DNA of 55,860 nucleotides from assembly GCA_013178015.1 (NCBI GenBank), contig JABLXR010000039.1:1-55860 (forward strand). Direction: 5' to 3'. The notes beneath the pieces were generated by a model. It was not told the origin of the DNA. It ran no database searches and worked only from the letters and a program-made list of their open reading frames with translations. Shown here piece by piece: positions 24,262 through 32,858 of this stretch (the stretch's first letter is position 1; each line of letters opens with the position of its first letter). Origin of the DNA: Anaerolineae bacterium (GTDB lineage: Bacteria; Chloroflexota; Anaerolineae; DRVO01). A program made the position numbers and the translations under genes.

Positions 24262-27200
24262 CTAGCCGGCGTTGCGTGCTACCATGGGCAACATGGCCCA
24301 CCTGAGGGTCGAAGCCGGCGTGGGTGGCAGGCCCAGAGCAGGGTCTCCCAACACGCCGTACGTATCCACCAGGTCGCGATGCAACGGCCCAAGGGCCAAT
24401 TTACCCGCCAGCATAGCTTCGCCGATAGAGCCCCCCTGTAGCAGCGTCGCAATGACGGCTGACTGCATCTGCCGGTGCCCGGCGGCGCTGCCCATGCTCA
24501 ACGGCGAGAGAGACGCTATTGTGCCCCGGTCGGGCGCCAGAAGCAAGGCCTCGTCTAGGCTGGGAGCATTGGGATGATAGAAGACGCCGGTAAAGCAGGT
24601 CATAGAGAGGAGCACGGTCAAGGGGGTGGGGCCGAGCGCCTCGATGTCCTCGGAATGGAACAGCTTGGGGAAGGCCCACCCCCAGAACTGGCTATGGCCG
24701 GCGTAGTAGGTGAGCAGTGATCCCGCTCTCCAGACCTCGAGCAGAGCCCGGGTCCCGGCGTCGCTCTCGTTGTGGTAGAAGCCGGGTGCGGCCGTCTCCA
24801 CTGCGGAGTGGTAGACGCGTCGTAAGTCGGCGTGGGCCATGCGCTCATCGGCGGCCACCACTGCCAGGGCCGACTCGGCCATCTCATCGAAGCCGTAGTT
24901 GATAGGGGCGCCGGTACCATAGTCCCGCAGGTCGGGATCGTCGGCGGCGAATAGAGCTCGGTCCCACACTGCCAGCCCGTCGTTCTCGTATCGGGCCACC
25001 TTCTCCACTACAGCCATGGCCTCGGCTGGGGATCGGACCGGGATTCGGCCGACCAAGACGCTAGGAGGCGCGCTGCGACGGTTGGCGAACAGGTGATCCG
25101 AAGCGGCCTGGCCACCCCAGTTGGGGTCGAAGTCCTCGCCGAGGTAAGGGGGCAGATAGTTGGCCAGCCCGTGGTTCAGGCGGTTCTTGAAGTCGTACGA
25201 GCCATCGCCCACCAGCACCAGGTAGGTGAGCAGATGCTCGCCCAGTGGGTCGCGCCAGGAGTCGTAGGCCTGGTGCACGAAGGAGCGGATGGCCTCGGGG
25301 TCCAGCATGCCGCTGCTATACCGGTCGTAGATGGCCTGCGTGGTGACCACGCGCGTGGTGAGACCGGAGGCCTTCTGACGATGCTGAGCCAGCGCCTGGG
25401 CTGCCTGGACGAAGCTCGGATGGGTCACCACCAGGTACTGGGCCGCAGGTTCCAGGGCCACCGGGCTCAACCGAGCAACGGATGACACCTGCTTCAGCGC
25501 GGTAGTGGCGGTGATTGCGTAGGTGGCGGCAGTGCCAGTGCTGTCGGCGAAGGCGGCCCGCCAACCCTTGCCGGCCGGCTCGGCGCTGACCCCGGCGAGA
25601 GCCACAGGCAGAGCCGGGTCGCTCACGTCCCATACTATCAGGTCGGATGAGCCGAAGCCGGCTACCCGGTAGGTGTGAGAACCTGCCTGGCCGCGACCCA
25701 CAGTGCTTCCGGCGACCGCCCGGCCGATGGGGTAGGTCAGCCGAGGGGAGACCACCTGAGCGCGCTCGGGAATCAGACCGGCAGCGCCGTCGCTTTGGCC
25801 GGGCAGCGTGAGCCTCAGCAGGTGCAGACCGTCGGTGACGGGAACACTGAAGTTGAACGTCGCCGGCACAGCCCCCGTCCAGGTCCGAGGGCCCAGGGAG
25901 GTGTAGGGAGGTTCGGGGCTCTGAGCGGCGACAGTGGTCGCTCCCGGTCTCTTCTGGGCCACGAGGGGCAGAGCGATGGAGTAGGGGCTCTCGGCCGTGC
26001 TGGTCAGCCCGAAGTGGAACTGGATCAGATGGGGGCTGTCGGTCGTGCCCCTCAGGGTGACAGACAGGGTTCCCTGGCCTCCCACGATCGCGGGCAGCGA
26101 AGCAGCGAACCATTCCTGATCGGGCATGTCCGCCGGTGAGACGGTGGCCAGGGACCCAGCATAGAAGTGCCCATCCTCGGCCACCTCGGAGTACACCGGA
26201 TCGTAGAGATTGACGTCGGCCCATTCGCTGCGCCACGGGTCAGGATAGCGAGGGTCGTAATTGCGCAGGAGAGCGTCGGCGACGAGATAGGTGGTCTCGC
26301 CCCTGGGAGCACTGACGGGCCGGCTCTGGACGCGGAGCCCTAGCGGTCCTCCCCAGTCGAGGAGGTAGGAATTGGTGGTGCCGTAGGGGCTTTGGCGCTG
26401 CCGACCATAGAAGAGGAAGCGATCGCCAGGACCGAAAGTACCGTCGGTGTCCTGCACCAGGATGGCCACTTCCTGCGTCCCCTGGAACAGGCGCAGGCTG
26501 GCGGACGATACCCCGGCCAGGTCCAGCCCGGCAGCACGCAGGTCCTCGTAGGTGACGCCGTAGATGCCCTCTTCCGGCACCATAAGCCGGTAACGGCCCA
26601 AGGGCTCCGGGAGGCTGGCGGCAACGAGGGGCGAACTGGCGCCCCGGTGTCTGGCCAGGCCGTCGGGATTGAGCACGGCGGCGGCGAGCACGTCCCTGAA
26701 GGGGCCGGGGGCCTGGGCCGACAGCGGCGGTTCGCCGGAGGCTGGATTGGGGTACCGGAGCGCCAAGCGGGCGCTGCGGGTGACCGCCAGCAGGTTGTCC
26801 TTGGGCCGGTAGCGCACCGGGCTGCAGCTTATTTGCAGGAGGCGCCACTCCCTAACCACGTCGTCCGCCGTGATGCGACACAAGTCGGCCGGGAAGGTGT
26901 CCTGCTGATGGTAGGCAGGACCCTCCTCGCGGACATACCGAGACATCCAGCTCGCCCCAGGGACGCCTGCCTCGGACCACAGCCGGGGGGCAGGGAGCAG
27001 CGGGGCCGATAGGGGCACCGTCTCAGTCTGCTCTGCCAGCACCTCTAGGGCGACGTCGACTCCGTGCGGGACCACTACGCGGGCGCTGAGCAGGGGCAAC
27101 TCCGGCTGGCCGGGCTCTCCACCGGAGACCAGTCCGGGTACGGATACCGAGGTGTAGGAGCGGTCCTCGTACGGCAGGATGCCCAGTTCGACAGGCGGGA

Positions 27201-27360
27201 TGGATAGCTCCAACTCGAGCCCCTCGGGCCCTCGCGCGGACATAGCGAGAGCGGCAGAGGACGCAACGGCTGGAGCAGCGGTGACGGGCAGCGAAGCAAT
27301 GGCCCACATCACCAGCGCTAGGGCTACCCCCAACCTGGTCCTTGCGTTGGGGGCACTCAT
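24262..27360 (-). CDS. secreted peptidase family C25 (gingipain-like)
   Basis: The 1032-residue exported cysteine protease has a signal peptide (about 1-33), a propeptide-like N-terminal region with beta-rich repeats, then the C25 domain from about residue 645. That domain starts with Y-L-V-V-T-H-P-S-F, followed by Y-L-V-L-V-G-D-G-S-Y-D and V-L-V-G-R-I-P-V-R-S. The catalytic His sits in Y-Y-A-G-H-S (about residue 885) and the catalytic Cys in M-T-C-F-T-G (about 920). It ends W-A-M-L-P-M-V-A-R-N-A-G, a variant of the C-terminal motif seen on other exported proteins here. The same family includes gingipains and Chloroflexi/Bacteroidetes secreted proteases. It likely forms a unit with the LPTTG gene 45 bp downstream. 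Confidence 0.87.
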   Translation of the reverse strand: MSAPNARTRLGVALALVMWAIASLPVTAAPAVASSAALAMSARGPEGLELELSIPPVELGILPYEDRSYTSVSVPGLVSGGEPGQPELPLLSARVVVPHGVDVALEVLAEQTETVPLSAPLLPAPRLWSEAGVPGASWMSRYVREEGPAYHQQDTFPADLCRITADDVVREWRLLQISCSPVRYRPKDNLLAVTRSARLALRYPNPASGEPPLSAQAPGPFRDVLAAAVLNPDGLARHRGASSPLVAASLPEPLGRYRLMVPEEGIYGVTYEDLRAAGLDLAGVSSASLRLFQGTQEVAILVQDTDGTFGPGDRFLFYGRQRQSPYGTTNSYLLDWGGPLGLRVQSRPVSAPRGETTYLVADALLRNYDPRYPDPWRSEWADVNLYDPVYSEVAEDGHFYAGSLATVSPADMPDQEWFAASLPAIVGGQGTLSVTLRGTTDSPHLIQFHFGLTSTAESPYSIALPLVAQKRPGATTVAAQSPEPPYTSLGPRTWTGAVPATFNFSVPVTDGLHLLRLTLPGQSDGAAGLIPERAQVVSPRLTYPIGRAVAGSTVGRGQAGSHTYRVAGFGSSDLIVWDVSDPALPVALAGVSAEPAGKGWRAAFADSTGTAATYAITATTALKQVSSVARLSPVALEPAAQYLVVTHPSFVQAAQALAQHRQKASGLTTRVVTTQAIYDRYSSGMLDPEAIRSFVHQAYDSWRDPLGEHLLTYLVLVGDGSYDFKNRLNHGLANYLPPYLGEDFDPNWGGQAASDHLFANRRSAPPSVLVGRIPVRSPAEAMAVVEKVARYENDGLAVWDRALFAADDPDLRDYGTGAPINYGFDEMAESALAVVAADERMAHADLRRVYHSAVETAAPGFYHNESDAGTRALLEVWRAGSLLTYYAGHSQFWGWAFPKLFHSEDIEALGPTPLTVLLSMTCFTGVFYHPNAPSLDEALLLAPDRGTIASLSPLSMGSAAGHRQMQSAVIATLLQGGSIGEAMLAGKLALGPLHRDLVDTYGVLGDPALGLPPTPASTLRWAMLPMVARNAG

Positions 27361-27620
27361 GGCCTGAACACCCCTCCGCCGCCGTCTATGTCGACTCGGA
27401 CTTCGGCTGGCGCGCGGCCGTTCACAGTCACGGGATCACAGCCTCGGTATACCATCGCTTGTAGGTCTCAGCCCGGACTCTGGGCCCAGAGCGACGGGCT
27501 CGGATGCGACGAACCCATCCGCTCCCGACCGTCAGCGTCAGCCGGACTGACGCGAACCACTCGCTTGGAGCGTTCTTCACTCAGCCTGCCTCATTGCGGT
27601 GGCGAGCCTCTCGGGCCCGC
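27361..27620. other. short gene-free stretch
   Basis: Between the C25 peptidase start and the tRNA-His promoter. It should contain the peptidase promoter, which I could not define. Confidence 0.4.
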
Positions 27621-27649
27621 TTGCGCCAGCCCTTCTGCTGGCGTACAAT
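27621..27649 (+). promoter_or_regulatory. promoter of tRNA-His
   Basis: TTGCGC at 27621-27626 and TACAAT at 27644-27649 with a 17-bp spacer, 14 bp upstream of the tRNA. Confidence 0.75.
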
Positions 27650-27662
27650 GACTTAAGTTCGA

Positions 27663-27739
27663 GGTGAGCGTAGCCGAGTGGTCAAGGCACCTGGTTGTGG
27701 CCCAGGAGACCGTGGGTTCGAATCCCATCGCTCACCCCA
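27663..27739 (+). tRNA. tRNA-His (GTG)
   Basis: The acceptor GTGAGCG (27664-27670) pairs with CGCTCAC (27729-27735). The extra G-1 at 27663 can pair with C73 (27736), the histidine identity pair. The anticodon stem CCTGG/CCAGG encloses TTGTGGC with GTG. The T arm GTGGGTTCGAATCCCAT is present, and CCA is encoded at 27737-27739. Confidence 0.97.
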
Positions 27740-28048
27740 GGCGGCTGGATCGCTGGAGGTCCGGCCGCTTTGTCTTTCTGCGTGGGCGCCGTGCGTTCCT
27801 TCCGCTGTCGTTCAGTCTCGCTGACGCCACCTGCTTATGCAACGCTCTCAGTCTAGGCGCAAGTGATTAGATGAGAGGCGTGCAAGTATAAGAATATGGT
27901 AAGAGCGGATGAAGTCGCTCTACCACTCGTCCGTGCAGAGTCATTTGCAGGAAGGGTGCCGACGGATCAGGGGAAGAGCGCGGCCCGCCTCCCACGAACG
28001 GGGGACCAGAGCGCGTCCGGCCGCTGACCCTGACCTATTGCCGTCCCT
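27740..28048. other. gene-free stretch after tRNA-His
   Basis: No convincing gene or clear terminator hairpin was seen. The segment near 27870-27905 is locally AT-richer. Confidence 0.4.
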
Positions 28049-28077
28049 TTGCTGCCTCTGGCCCGCTGTGCTATTAA
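28049..28077 (+). promoter_or_regulatory. promoter of the DJ-1/PfpI-like gene
   Basis: TTGCTG at 28049-28054 and TATTAA at 28072-28077 with a 17-bp spacer, about 64 bp ahead of the start codon at 28141. Confidence 0.5.
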
Positions 28078-28140
28078 GGGAGGTGCCGGACTGCCGGCTT
28101 CCAAGATCTCACTTCCTAGCAGTGGGAGGGCTAGGCGACC

Positions 28141-28650
28141 ATGGCGCAGAAGAAGGTAGTTATCGTTCTTCCCTACCGCGGCTTCGACGCCAACACTTAC
28201 CGGACCTTGCGTCACACGCTGGAGCGGCGAGGCCACAAGGTGGTTACGGCGGGGCTGTTCCCGGGGTCGGCGGAGGCCACGGACGGGTCGTCGGTTCCGG
28301 TCGAGTTGCGGCTGCGCGACATCAAGACCTACCAGTACGACGGCTACGTGTTCCTGGGCGGGGAAGGGGTCCGCACTTTCCTGGACGACCAGGATGCTCG
28401 CAAGCTGGCCAAGGACATCTCCTACAAGGCTGTCGGGGCTACGGGAGAGGCGGTAGTGCTCTTGGCTCTGGCCGATGCCCTGAAGAAGAAGAGAGTGACA
28501 GCCCCCACGGACTGGGCAGACTTCCTGCACCGACGAGGCGTGCGGTTCACGGGCAGGCCGCTGGAGGTTGACGATAAGCTAGTCACGGCGCAGGATGGGG
28601 AGGTCGCCGAGCAATTCGCCAATGCCATGGCGGAGGCCGTGGGCGGGTAG
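28141..28650 (+). CDS. DJ-1/PfpI-like protein lacking the catalytic cysteine
   Basis: The 169-residue protein has the flavodoxin-like Rossmann fold pattern of DJ-1/PfpI: V-V-I-V-L-P-Y-R-G-F-D, L-E-R-R-G-H-K-V-V-T-A, Y-D-G-Y-V-F-L-G-G-E-G-V-R, then K-A-V-G-A-T-G-E-A-V-V-L-L. In active members the last segment is A-I-C-H-G; here the nucleophile position is Gly and the whole protein has no Cys. It is therefore unlikely to be a classical PfpI protease or glyoxalase and may be a binding or chaperone-like member. ATG 28141 follows GGGAGGG. It stands alone between its own promoter and a strong bidirectional terminator. Confidence 0.8.
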   Translation: MAQKKVVIVLPYRGFDANTYRTLRHTLERRGHKVVTAGLFPGSAEATDGSSVPVELRLRDIKTYQYDGYVFLGGEGVRTFLDDQDARKLAKDISYKAVGATGEAVVLLALADALKKKRVTAPTDWADFLHRRGVRFTGRPLEVDDKLVTAQDGEVAEQFANAMAEAVGG

Positions 28651-28674
28651 CGAGGGAAGAGGATAGGGAAAACC

Positions 28675-28710
28675 GAAGGTGAGCCCGAGCCTCTGGGCTC
28701 ACCTTCTTTA
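28675..28710. terminator. bidirectional Rho-independent terminator
   Basis: A perfect 12-bp stem (GAAGGTGAGCCC 28675-28686, GGGCTCACCTTC 28695-28706) with an 8-nt loop. It is followed by TTTA on the plus strand and by GGTTTT on the minus strand. It separates the convergent DJ-1-like and flavoprotein genes. Confidence 0.88.
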
Positions 28711-28757
28711 GGCCAGCACAACGTGGGCGGGCGTAACCGACTGAGCCCCGGGTGGGC

Positions 28758-30317
28758 CTATGCTTCCGTTACCCCGGCACGCTCTGCCGCTGCCTCGGCC
28801 GCGAGTATGCCGAACGTCAGGCAGCCCCCGGCCAGGATGCCGGTGTAGGCGCCGTACGGGTTGTCCGCTCCGCCGCTGAGGGCGCCGACGATCAACTCCC
28901 CGATGGCGTAGAGCCCGGGGATGGGGTTCTTGTCGTTGTCCAGCACCTCCGCCTTGGTGTTGACCTGCAGGCCGCCGTAGTGGAAGAGGGTCCCCATGAT
29001 GTATGGGATGCCATAGAAGGGCGGCGTCTCGATCTTGTTGATCTTGCTCGTCTTGGGGATGCGGGCGGTGGCGATGCTCCCATCATCCACGGCCTGGTTG
29101 AACTCGGCCACCGTGGTGGCCAGGTACGGGGCCACACCGGCCTGGGCGGCTAGATCCTCAATGGTGTCGGCCTTGTAGAGCGTGCCGCCATAGGACACCA
29201 ACTCCTCGAGCACGGGGGCGACGACGTCCATCTTGGCGATGGTGTCGTCAATGACCATGAGGCCCTTGACGCGGCCGGTGCGGAAGAGTTCGGCCCCGTA
29301 GGTGAAGCGGCCCAGGGACTCATCGCAGTAGCGCTCGCCCGTCTCGATTACCATGATGCCCTGGGTGCCGGCGATATCAATGTTGTAGAACCCCAGCGCA
29401 TCGTGCCATTCGTCCTCCTCCACCACTGCCGGACAAGGCCACCAGTAGGAGTAGGACATGTTCTTCATGGCGGCGCCCACTTCCAGAGCCATGCGGTGGC
29501 CGTCGCCGGTGGCGCCGGGGCAGGCCTGAACTGGGATCTCCTCCCCATGAGGTCCCATGTACTTCGCCGACATCTCGCGGTTGCGGGCGAAGCCGCCGGT
29601 GGCCAGGATGGTGGCCTTGGCTCGGATCTCAATGGCCCCATCCGGGTCGGTGGCCAGCACGCCGGCAACGGCGCCCGTCTCGTCGGTCAGGAGCTTGTGC
29701 GCCTTGGTCTCATACATGATGCGGGCACCGGCATCCTTGAGAGCTGACTCCAGGAGCCTGGCGGTCTTGTACCCGCCGAACTGACGGTAGTCACCCGGCG
29801 CCCCGGGCTTGAGGTTACCCCAGGCGAAGCTGCCGACCTTGGCCGGCTTGATCCGTCTCTCCTGACCGGGTTCCTCTTCGAACTCGACCCCCAGCTCCAT
29901 GAGCCACGCCATGCCGCGCTTCACGTTGCCCAAATAGGCGTCGATCAGCTCAGCATAGGGCTGCTGGGGCCGGCCGGCGGTCCGGGTGGCTATGATCTCC
30001 CTAAGCTCCTCCTCGGGAAGCATGGGGCTCGAGCCGGCCACATGGATAGACTGCCCGGACAGCATCATGCTGCCGCCGATCCAGTCGCCAGCGGGCATCT
30101 TGTCCATGATGACCACGTCCGCTCCCAACTGGGCGGCCTTGAGCCCCGCCACCATTCCGGCAAAGCCCATGCCGACCACGACGATATCAGCTTCCTCGGA
30201 ACGGCCTTCCTCCTGGGCGGCAGCGCCGAGCGGGAGCGAGGCGGCGGCAGCGGCGCCGGCGGTGACGGCGGCACTCTTGAGTAGTCCCCTTCGAGTAGTG
30301 CGCTTCTGGCTGGGCAT
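28758..30317 (-). CDS. Tat-exported FAD-dependent oxidoreductase (fumarate reductase/ketosteroid dehydrogenase-like)
   Basis: The 519-residue flavoprotein has a twin-arginine signal (T-R-R-G-L-L-K-S-A-A, Ala-rich core to about residue 35) and the FAD dinucleotide motif V-V-G-M-G-F-A-G (about 47-54). It also has the family's A-T-I-L-A-T-G-G-F-A-R-N-R-E and a C-terminal flavin-contact region G-L-Y-A-I-G-E-L. These enzymes (FrdA/SdhA/KstD superfamily) reduce or oxidise C=C bonds such as fumarate, urocanate or steroids; the substrate is undetermined. It lacks the N-terminal multiheme or C-terminal FMN domains of soluble periplasmic reductases, so an electron partner is needed. ATG 30317 has AAGGAGGT upstream. 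A CRP/FNR-type palindrome lies about 190 bp upstream. Confidence 0.85.
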   Translation of the reverse strand: MPSQKRTTRRGLLKSAAVTAGAAAAASLPLGAAAQEEGRSEEADIVVVGMGFAGMVAGLKAAQLGADVVIMDKMPAGDWIGGSMMLSGQSIHVAGSSPMLPEEELREIIATRTAGRPQQPYAELIDAYLGNVKRGMAWLMELGVEFEEEPGQERRIKPAKVGSFAWGNLKPGAPGDYRQFGGYKTARLLESALKDAGARIMYETKAHKLLTDETGAVAGVLATDPDGAIEIRAKATILATGGFARNREMSAKYMGPHGEEIPVQACPGATGDGHRMALEVGAAMKNMSYSYWWPCPAVVEEDEWHDALGFYNIDIAGTQGIMVIETGERYCDESLGRFTYGAELFRTGRVKGLMVIDDTIAKMDVVAPVLEELVSYGGTLYKADTIEDLAAQAGVAPYLATTVAEFNQAVDDGSIATARIPKTSKINKIETPPFYGIPYIMGTLFHYGGLQVNTKAEVLDNDKNPIPGLYAIGELIVGALSGGADNPYGAYTGILAGGCLTFGILAAEAAAERAGVTEA

Positions 30318-31054
30318 TTCGCTTACCTCCTTGTAGTTGTGGCGGCCACCACGGCCGCCCGAGAGACAAACACCGGGCCTGAGACTGGCGCTGGTGCGCT
30401 CAGGCTACATCCGGCCACCAGCGGTCTAGCGGGACAGCGTGGCAAGAACGCTGGGGCACGCTCTCGTCACGCCGCGCCGAATCCGAGCGAATCCCACGGA
30501 CTTGTGAAGTCCTTCACAGTGGGCGACGTCCTCACTATACCACCACTGAGGAGGGCAGATCATAAAGAGGCCGTTAATCGGGCATAAGAACGGGGTTAAG
30601 GGCAGCGTAAGCAGCGTTGTCGCAGGGGCGAACACACGGCGAGAAAAGCGGGAGTGGGTCTCGGAAGCTACGGGCTGACGGCGGAGCGGCAGCGCACCCA
30701 GAGTGCGCGGCCCGGTCGGGTGGGCCGCGATGGAGCAGCGGCTGCCTTAGGGGCTGGCGCTGCCTCTGGTCCCCAAGGGCCAGTGCTCCCATGTCAAGGG
30801 CGGCGATCGGACGAGCACCCTTGGGCGTGCTACCCCGGAGGATGACGGGCGGCAACACCGGAGCCGCCAGCGCGGCAGTGAGTGGGCGCTTGCTCGGCGA
30901 CATCTGGCCTTCGGCTAGTGCCGCTGCCACCAGCCCGTCTATGGTCTGGCCCGGCAGGGAAGGGCGGACCCAGGCGCTGTCGGGTGACCGGAGGCCAGAG
31001 GGAGACGGGCCACGCGTGGAAGAGTGCCGCGCGGCCCGTCCTCGGAACCGCCGG
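30318..31054. other. gene-free stretch with a CRP-like site
   Basis: About 0.74 kb between two minus-strand exported-protein genes. Apart from the palindrome at 30503-30518 and a possible TATAGT at 30539-30534 (minus strand), I see no gene. A long plus-strand frame starting at 30617 is the antisense shadow of the oxidase gene. Confidence 0.45.
30503..30518. promoter_or_regulatory. CRP/FNR-type palindromic operator
   Basis: TGTGAAG-TC-CTTCACA is a perfect 7-2-7 palindrome and also a perfect TGTGA-N6-TCACA site. A TATAGT on the minus strand (30539-30534) lies just upstream of it relative to the Tat flavoprotein gene, so the site would sit just downstream of that start point. The regulator is not in the window. 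Confidence 0.5.
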
Positions 31055-32725
31055 CTACATGCCCGGCATCGTGGGGTCCATGATCATGAGGTTGCGCATC
31101 ATGCCCATGTCCTCGTGCTCGAGGATGTGGCAGTGGTACATATACATTCCTGTATGCGGCCCGAAGTTCATGGCTATCTTGACGCGCTCGCCGGGCCAGA
31201 CGGTTACGGTGTCCTTCCAACCGCTGTCCACGAAGCCCTGGTTGACGGTGGCGTAGCTGCTGAGGGCCGACGTCGGCGTCCGCCCCACCACCTGGAACTG
31301 GACGTTGTGGATGTGCATGGGGTGAGGGATAGGACCGTTGTTGATCCACTCCCAGGCGATGGGGACGTCCTTGTAGACCATCTCGTCCTCGGCGACGGCC
31401 ATCATCTCATAGAGCCGGCCATTGATGTACCAGGTCATCATGTACATATCGAGGGTGAAGGGGACAGGTTGGCTGAAGTTGGCCACGTTGCTGGCATCCC
31501 ATCGCACCGGGAGGGCAGGCAGTGGCCCCAGAACCGGTTTGGTGGTGGCCTTGCGACCGACATTCACGGTGAGAATGTTGAAGGCGGCGCCGTTGGGCAG
31601 GGCCGATCCCATGCCGTCTCCGCCCATACCACCGCCTCCGCCGCCGTGCCTGCCGCCTCCGCCCATGCCACCACCGCCGCCTCCGCCACCGCCCATCATT
31701 CCCCCGCCGGGATCGAAGGACTGGCTCTGGAGGACGACCTGCTTACGGGCCAAGGCGGTGAAGTCAGCCCACAGGTCCGCACGCTCGCCGGGCATGAGGG
31801 TGACATAGCTTCGTTGGGCCACGGCCGGCAGCAGCCCGCCATCGGTACCGATGACTTGCAGGGGCATGCCGTTACTCCAGGCCAGCTTGAACGTGCGGGC
31901 GTTGGAGCCGTTGAGGACTCGCAGCCGGTAGGCGCGGGGTTCCAGGGAGAGGGAGGCGTCGGGCTGCCCGTTTACCAGGATGCGGTCGCCGAGGTAGCCC
32001 CACAGGTGGTGAGGCTGGTAGAGAAACTGATTGCTGGCGTCGAAGGTGCGGTCTTGGATGACGAGGGGGATGTCGTTGGCCCCAGTGCCGGCTCCCGGCA
32101 CGGCTGCCGCCTCCACCGGATCGGTCACGTAGAAGAGCCCGGCCAGGCCCATGGCCACCTGATAGGCGGTGCGCATGTGAGGATGAGGGTGGAACCACGC
32201 GGGACAGGCGGGATCGATGACCTGGAACTCGTAGACCTTGGTCTCGCCCGGACCGAAGGCCTGCATGGGTTGTCCATCGGCGTCCTCGGGGACGCGCAGC
32301 CCGTGCGGGTGAAGGACGGTCTCCTCAGGCAGGTTGTTGTGCAGGTGCAGGCGCAGCTTGGTGCCGCTCTGCACCCGGATGATGGGCCCCAGGTAGCTTC
32401 CCGGGATGGCCTCCACGGTGGCCCCCGACCCGCTCAGCAACTGGCCCTCGTACCCCCACACTCGGGTCTGGGAGCCGGGCAGAATCTGCACCCACTTCTC
32501 CGTGGCGCTGAGGGAGATCTCGGCGTCGGGGACGAAGGGTCCCATGTCCATCTGGGGTGCCACCGCCGGGGCCGAAGGCACCGCCGCCGGTCCCAGCCGC
32601 TCCCCAGCGGTGGCCAAGAGCGGCCGGGACCCAGGGGCGAACGCCCCCAGGCTGCCACCCAACGCGAAGGCGGCGCCCACCTGAGCACCACGCAAGAACT
32701 TACGGCGACTAACAATACGACTCAC
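31055..32725 (-). CDS. Tat-exported multicopper oxidase with Gly/Met-rich insertion
   Basis: The 556-residue three-domain copper oxidase starts with a twin-arginine signal (S-R-R-K-F-L-R-G-A). All copper-ligand motifs are present: H-P-H-G (139-142), H-P-H-P-H-M (179-184), H-P-M-H-I-H-N (468-474) and H-C-H-I-L-E-H-E-D-M-G-M-M (531-543), the last with a type 1 Met ligand. Between domains 2 and 3, residues about 339-373 form a Gly/Met-rich loop with one R-H. This position recalls the Met-rich loop of the cuprous oxidase CueO. Likely roles are oxidation of Cu(I), Mn(II), Fe(II) or phenolics. It is the third gene of a minus-strand cluster with a diheme peroxidase and a larger oxidase. Confidence 0.93.
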   Translation of the reverse strand: MSRIVSRRKFLRGAQVGAAFALGGSLGAFAPGSRPLLATAGERLGPAAVPSAPAVAPQMDMGPFVPDAEISLSATEKWVQILPGSQTRVWGYEGQLLSGSGATVEAIPGSYLGPIIRVQSGTKLRLHLHNNLPEETVLHPHGLRVPEDADGQPMQAFGPGETKVYEFQVIDPACPAWFHPHPHMRTAYQVAMGLAGLFYVTDPVEAAAVPGAGTGANDIPLVIQDRTFDASNQFLYQPHHLWGYLGDRILVNGQPDASLSLEPRAYRLRVLNGSNARTFKLAWSNGMPLQVIGTDGGLLPAVAQRSYVTLMPGERADLWADFTALARKQVVLQSQSFDPGGGMMGGGGGGGGGMGGGGRHGGGGGGMGGDGMGSALPNGAAFNILTVNVGRKATTKPVLGPLPALPVRWDASNVANFSQPVPFTLDMYMMTWYINGRLYEMMAVAEDEMVYKDVPIAWEWINNGPIPHPMHIHNVQFQVVGRTPTSALSSYATVNQGFVDSGWKDTVTVWPGERVKIAMNFGPHTGMYMYHCHILEHEDMGMMRNLMIMDPTMPGM

Positions 32726-32858
32726 TGTATGCCTCCATGTGTTGTCCTGACTGGTCGGATACGTAGGGGTGGACCCAATCCCAGTGGAGTTCTGGTGCTG
32801 GTCTGGTCCGGGGAGGCAGGGTTGTCTCCCCAGACCACGTGGCGCACTGACCTAGCAG

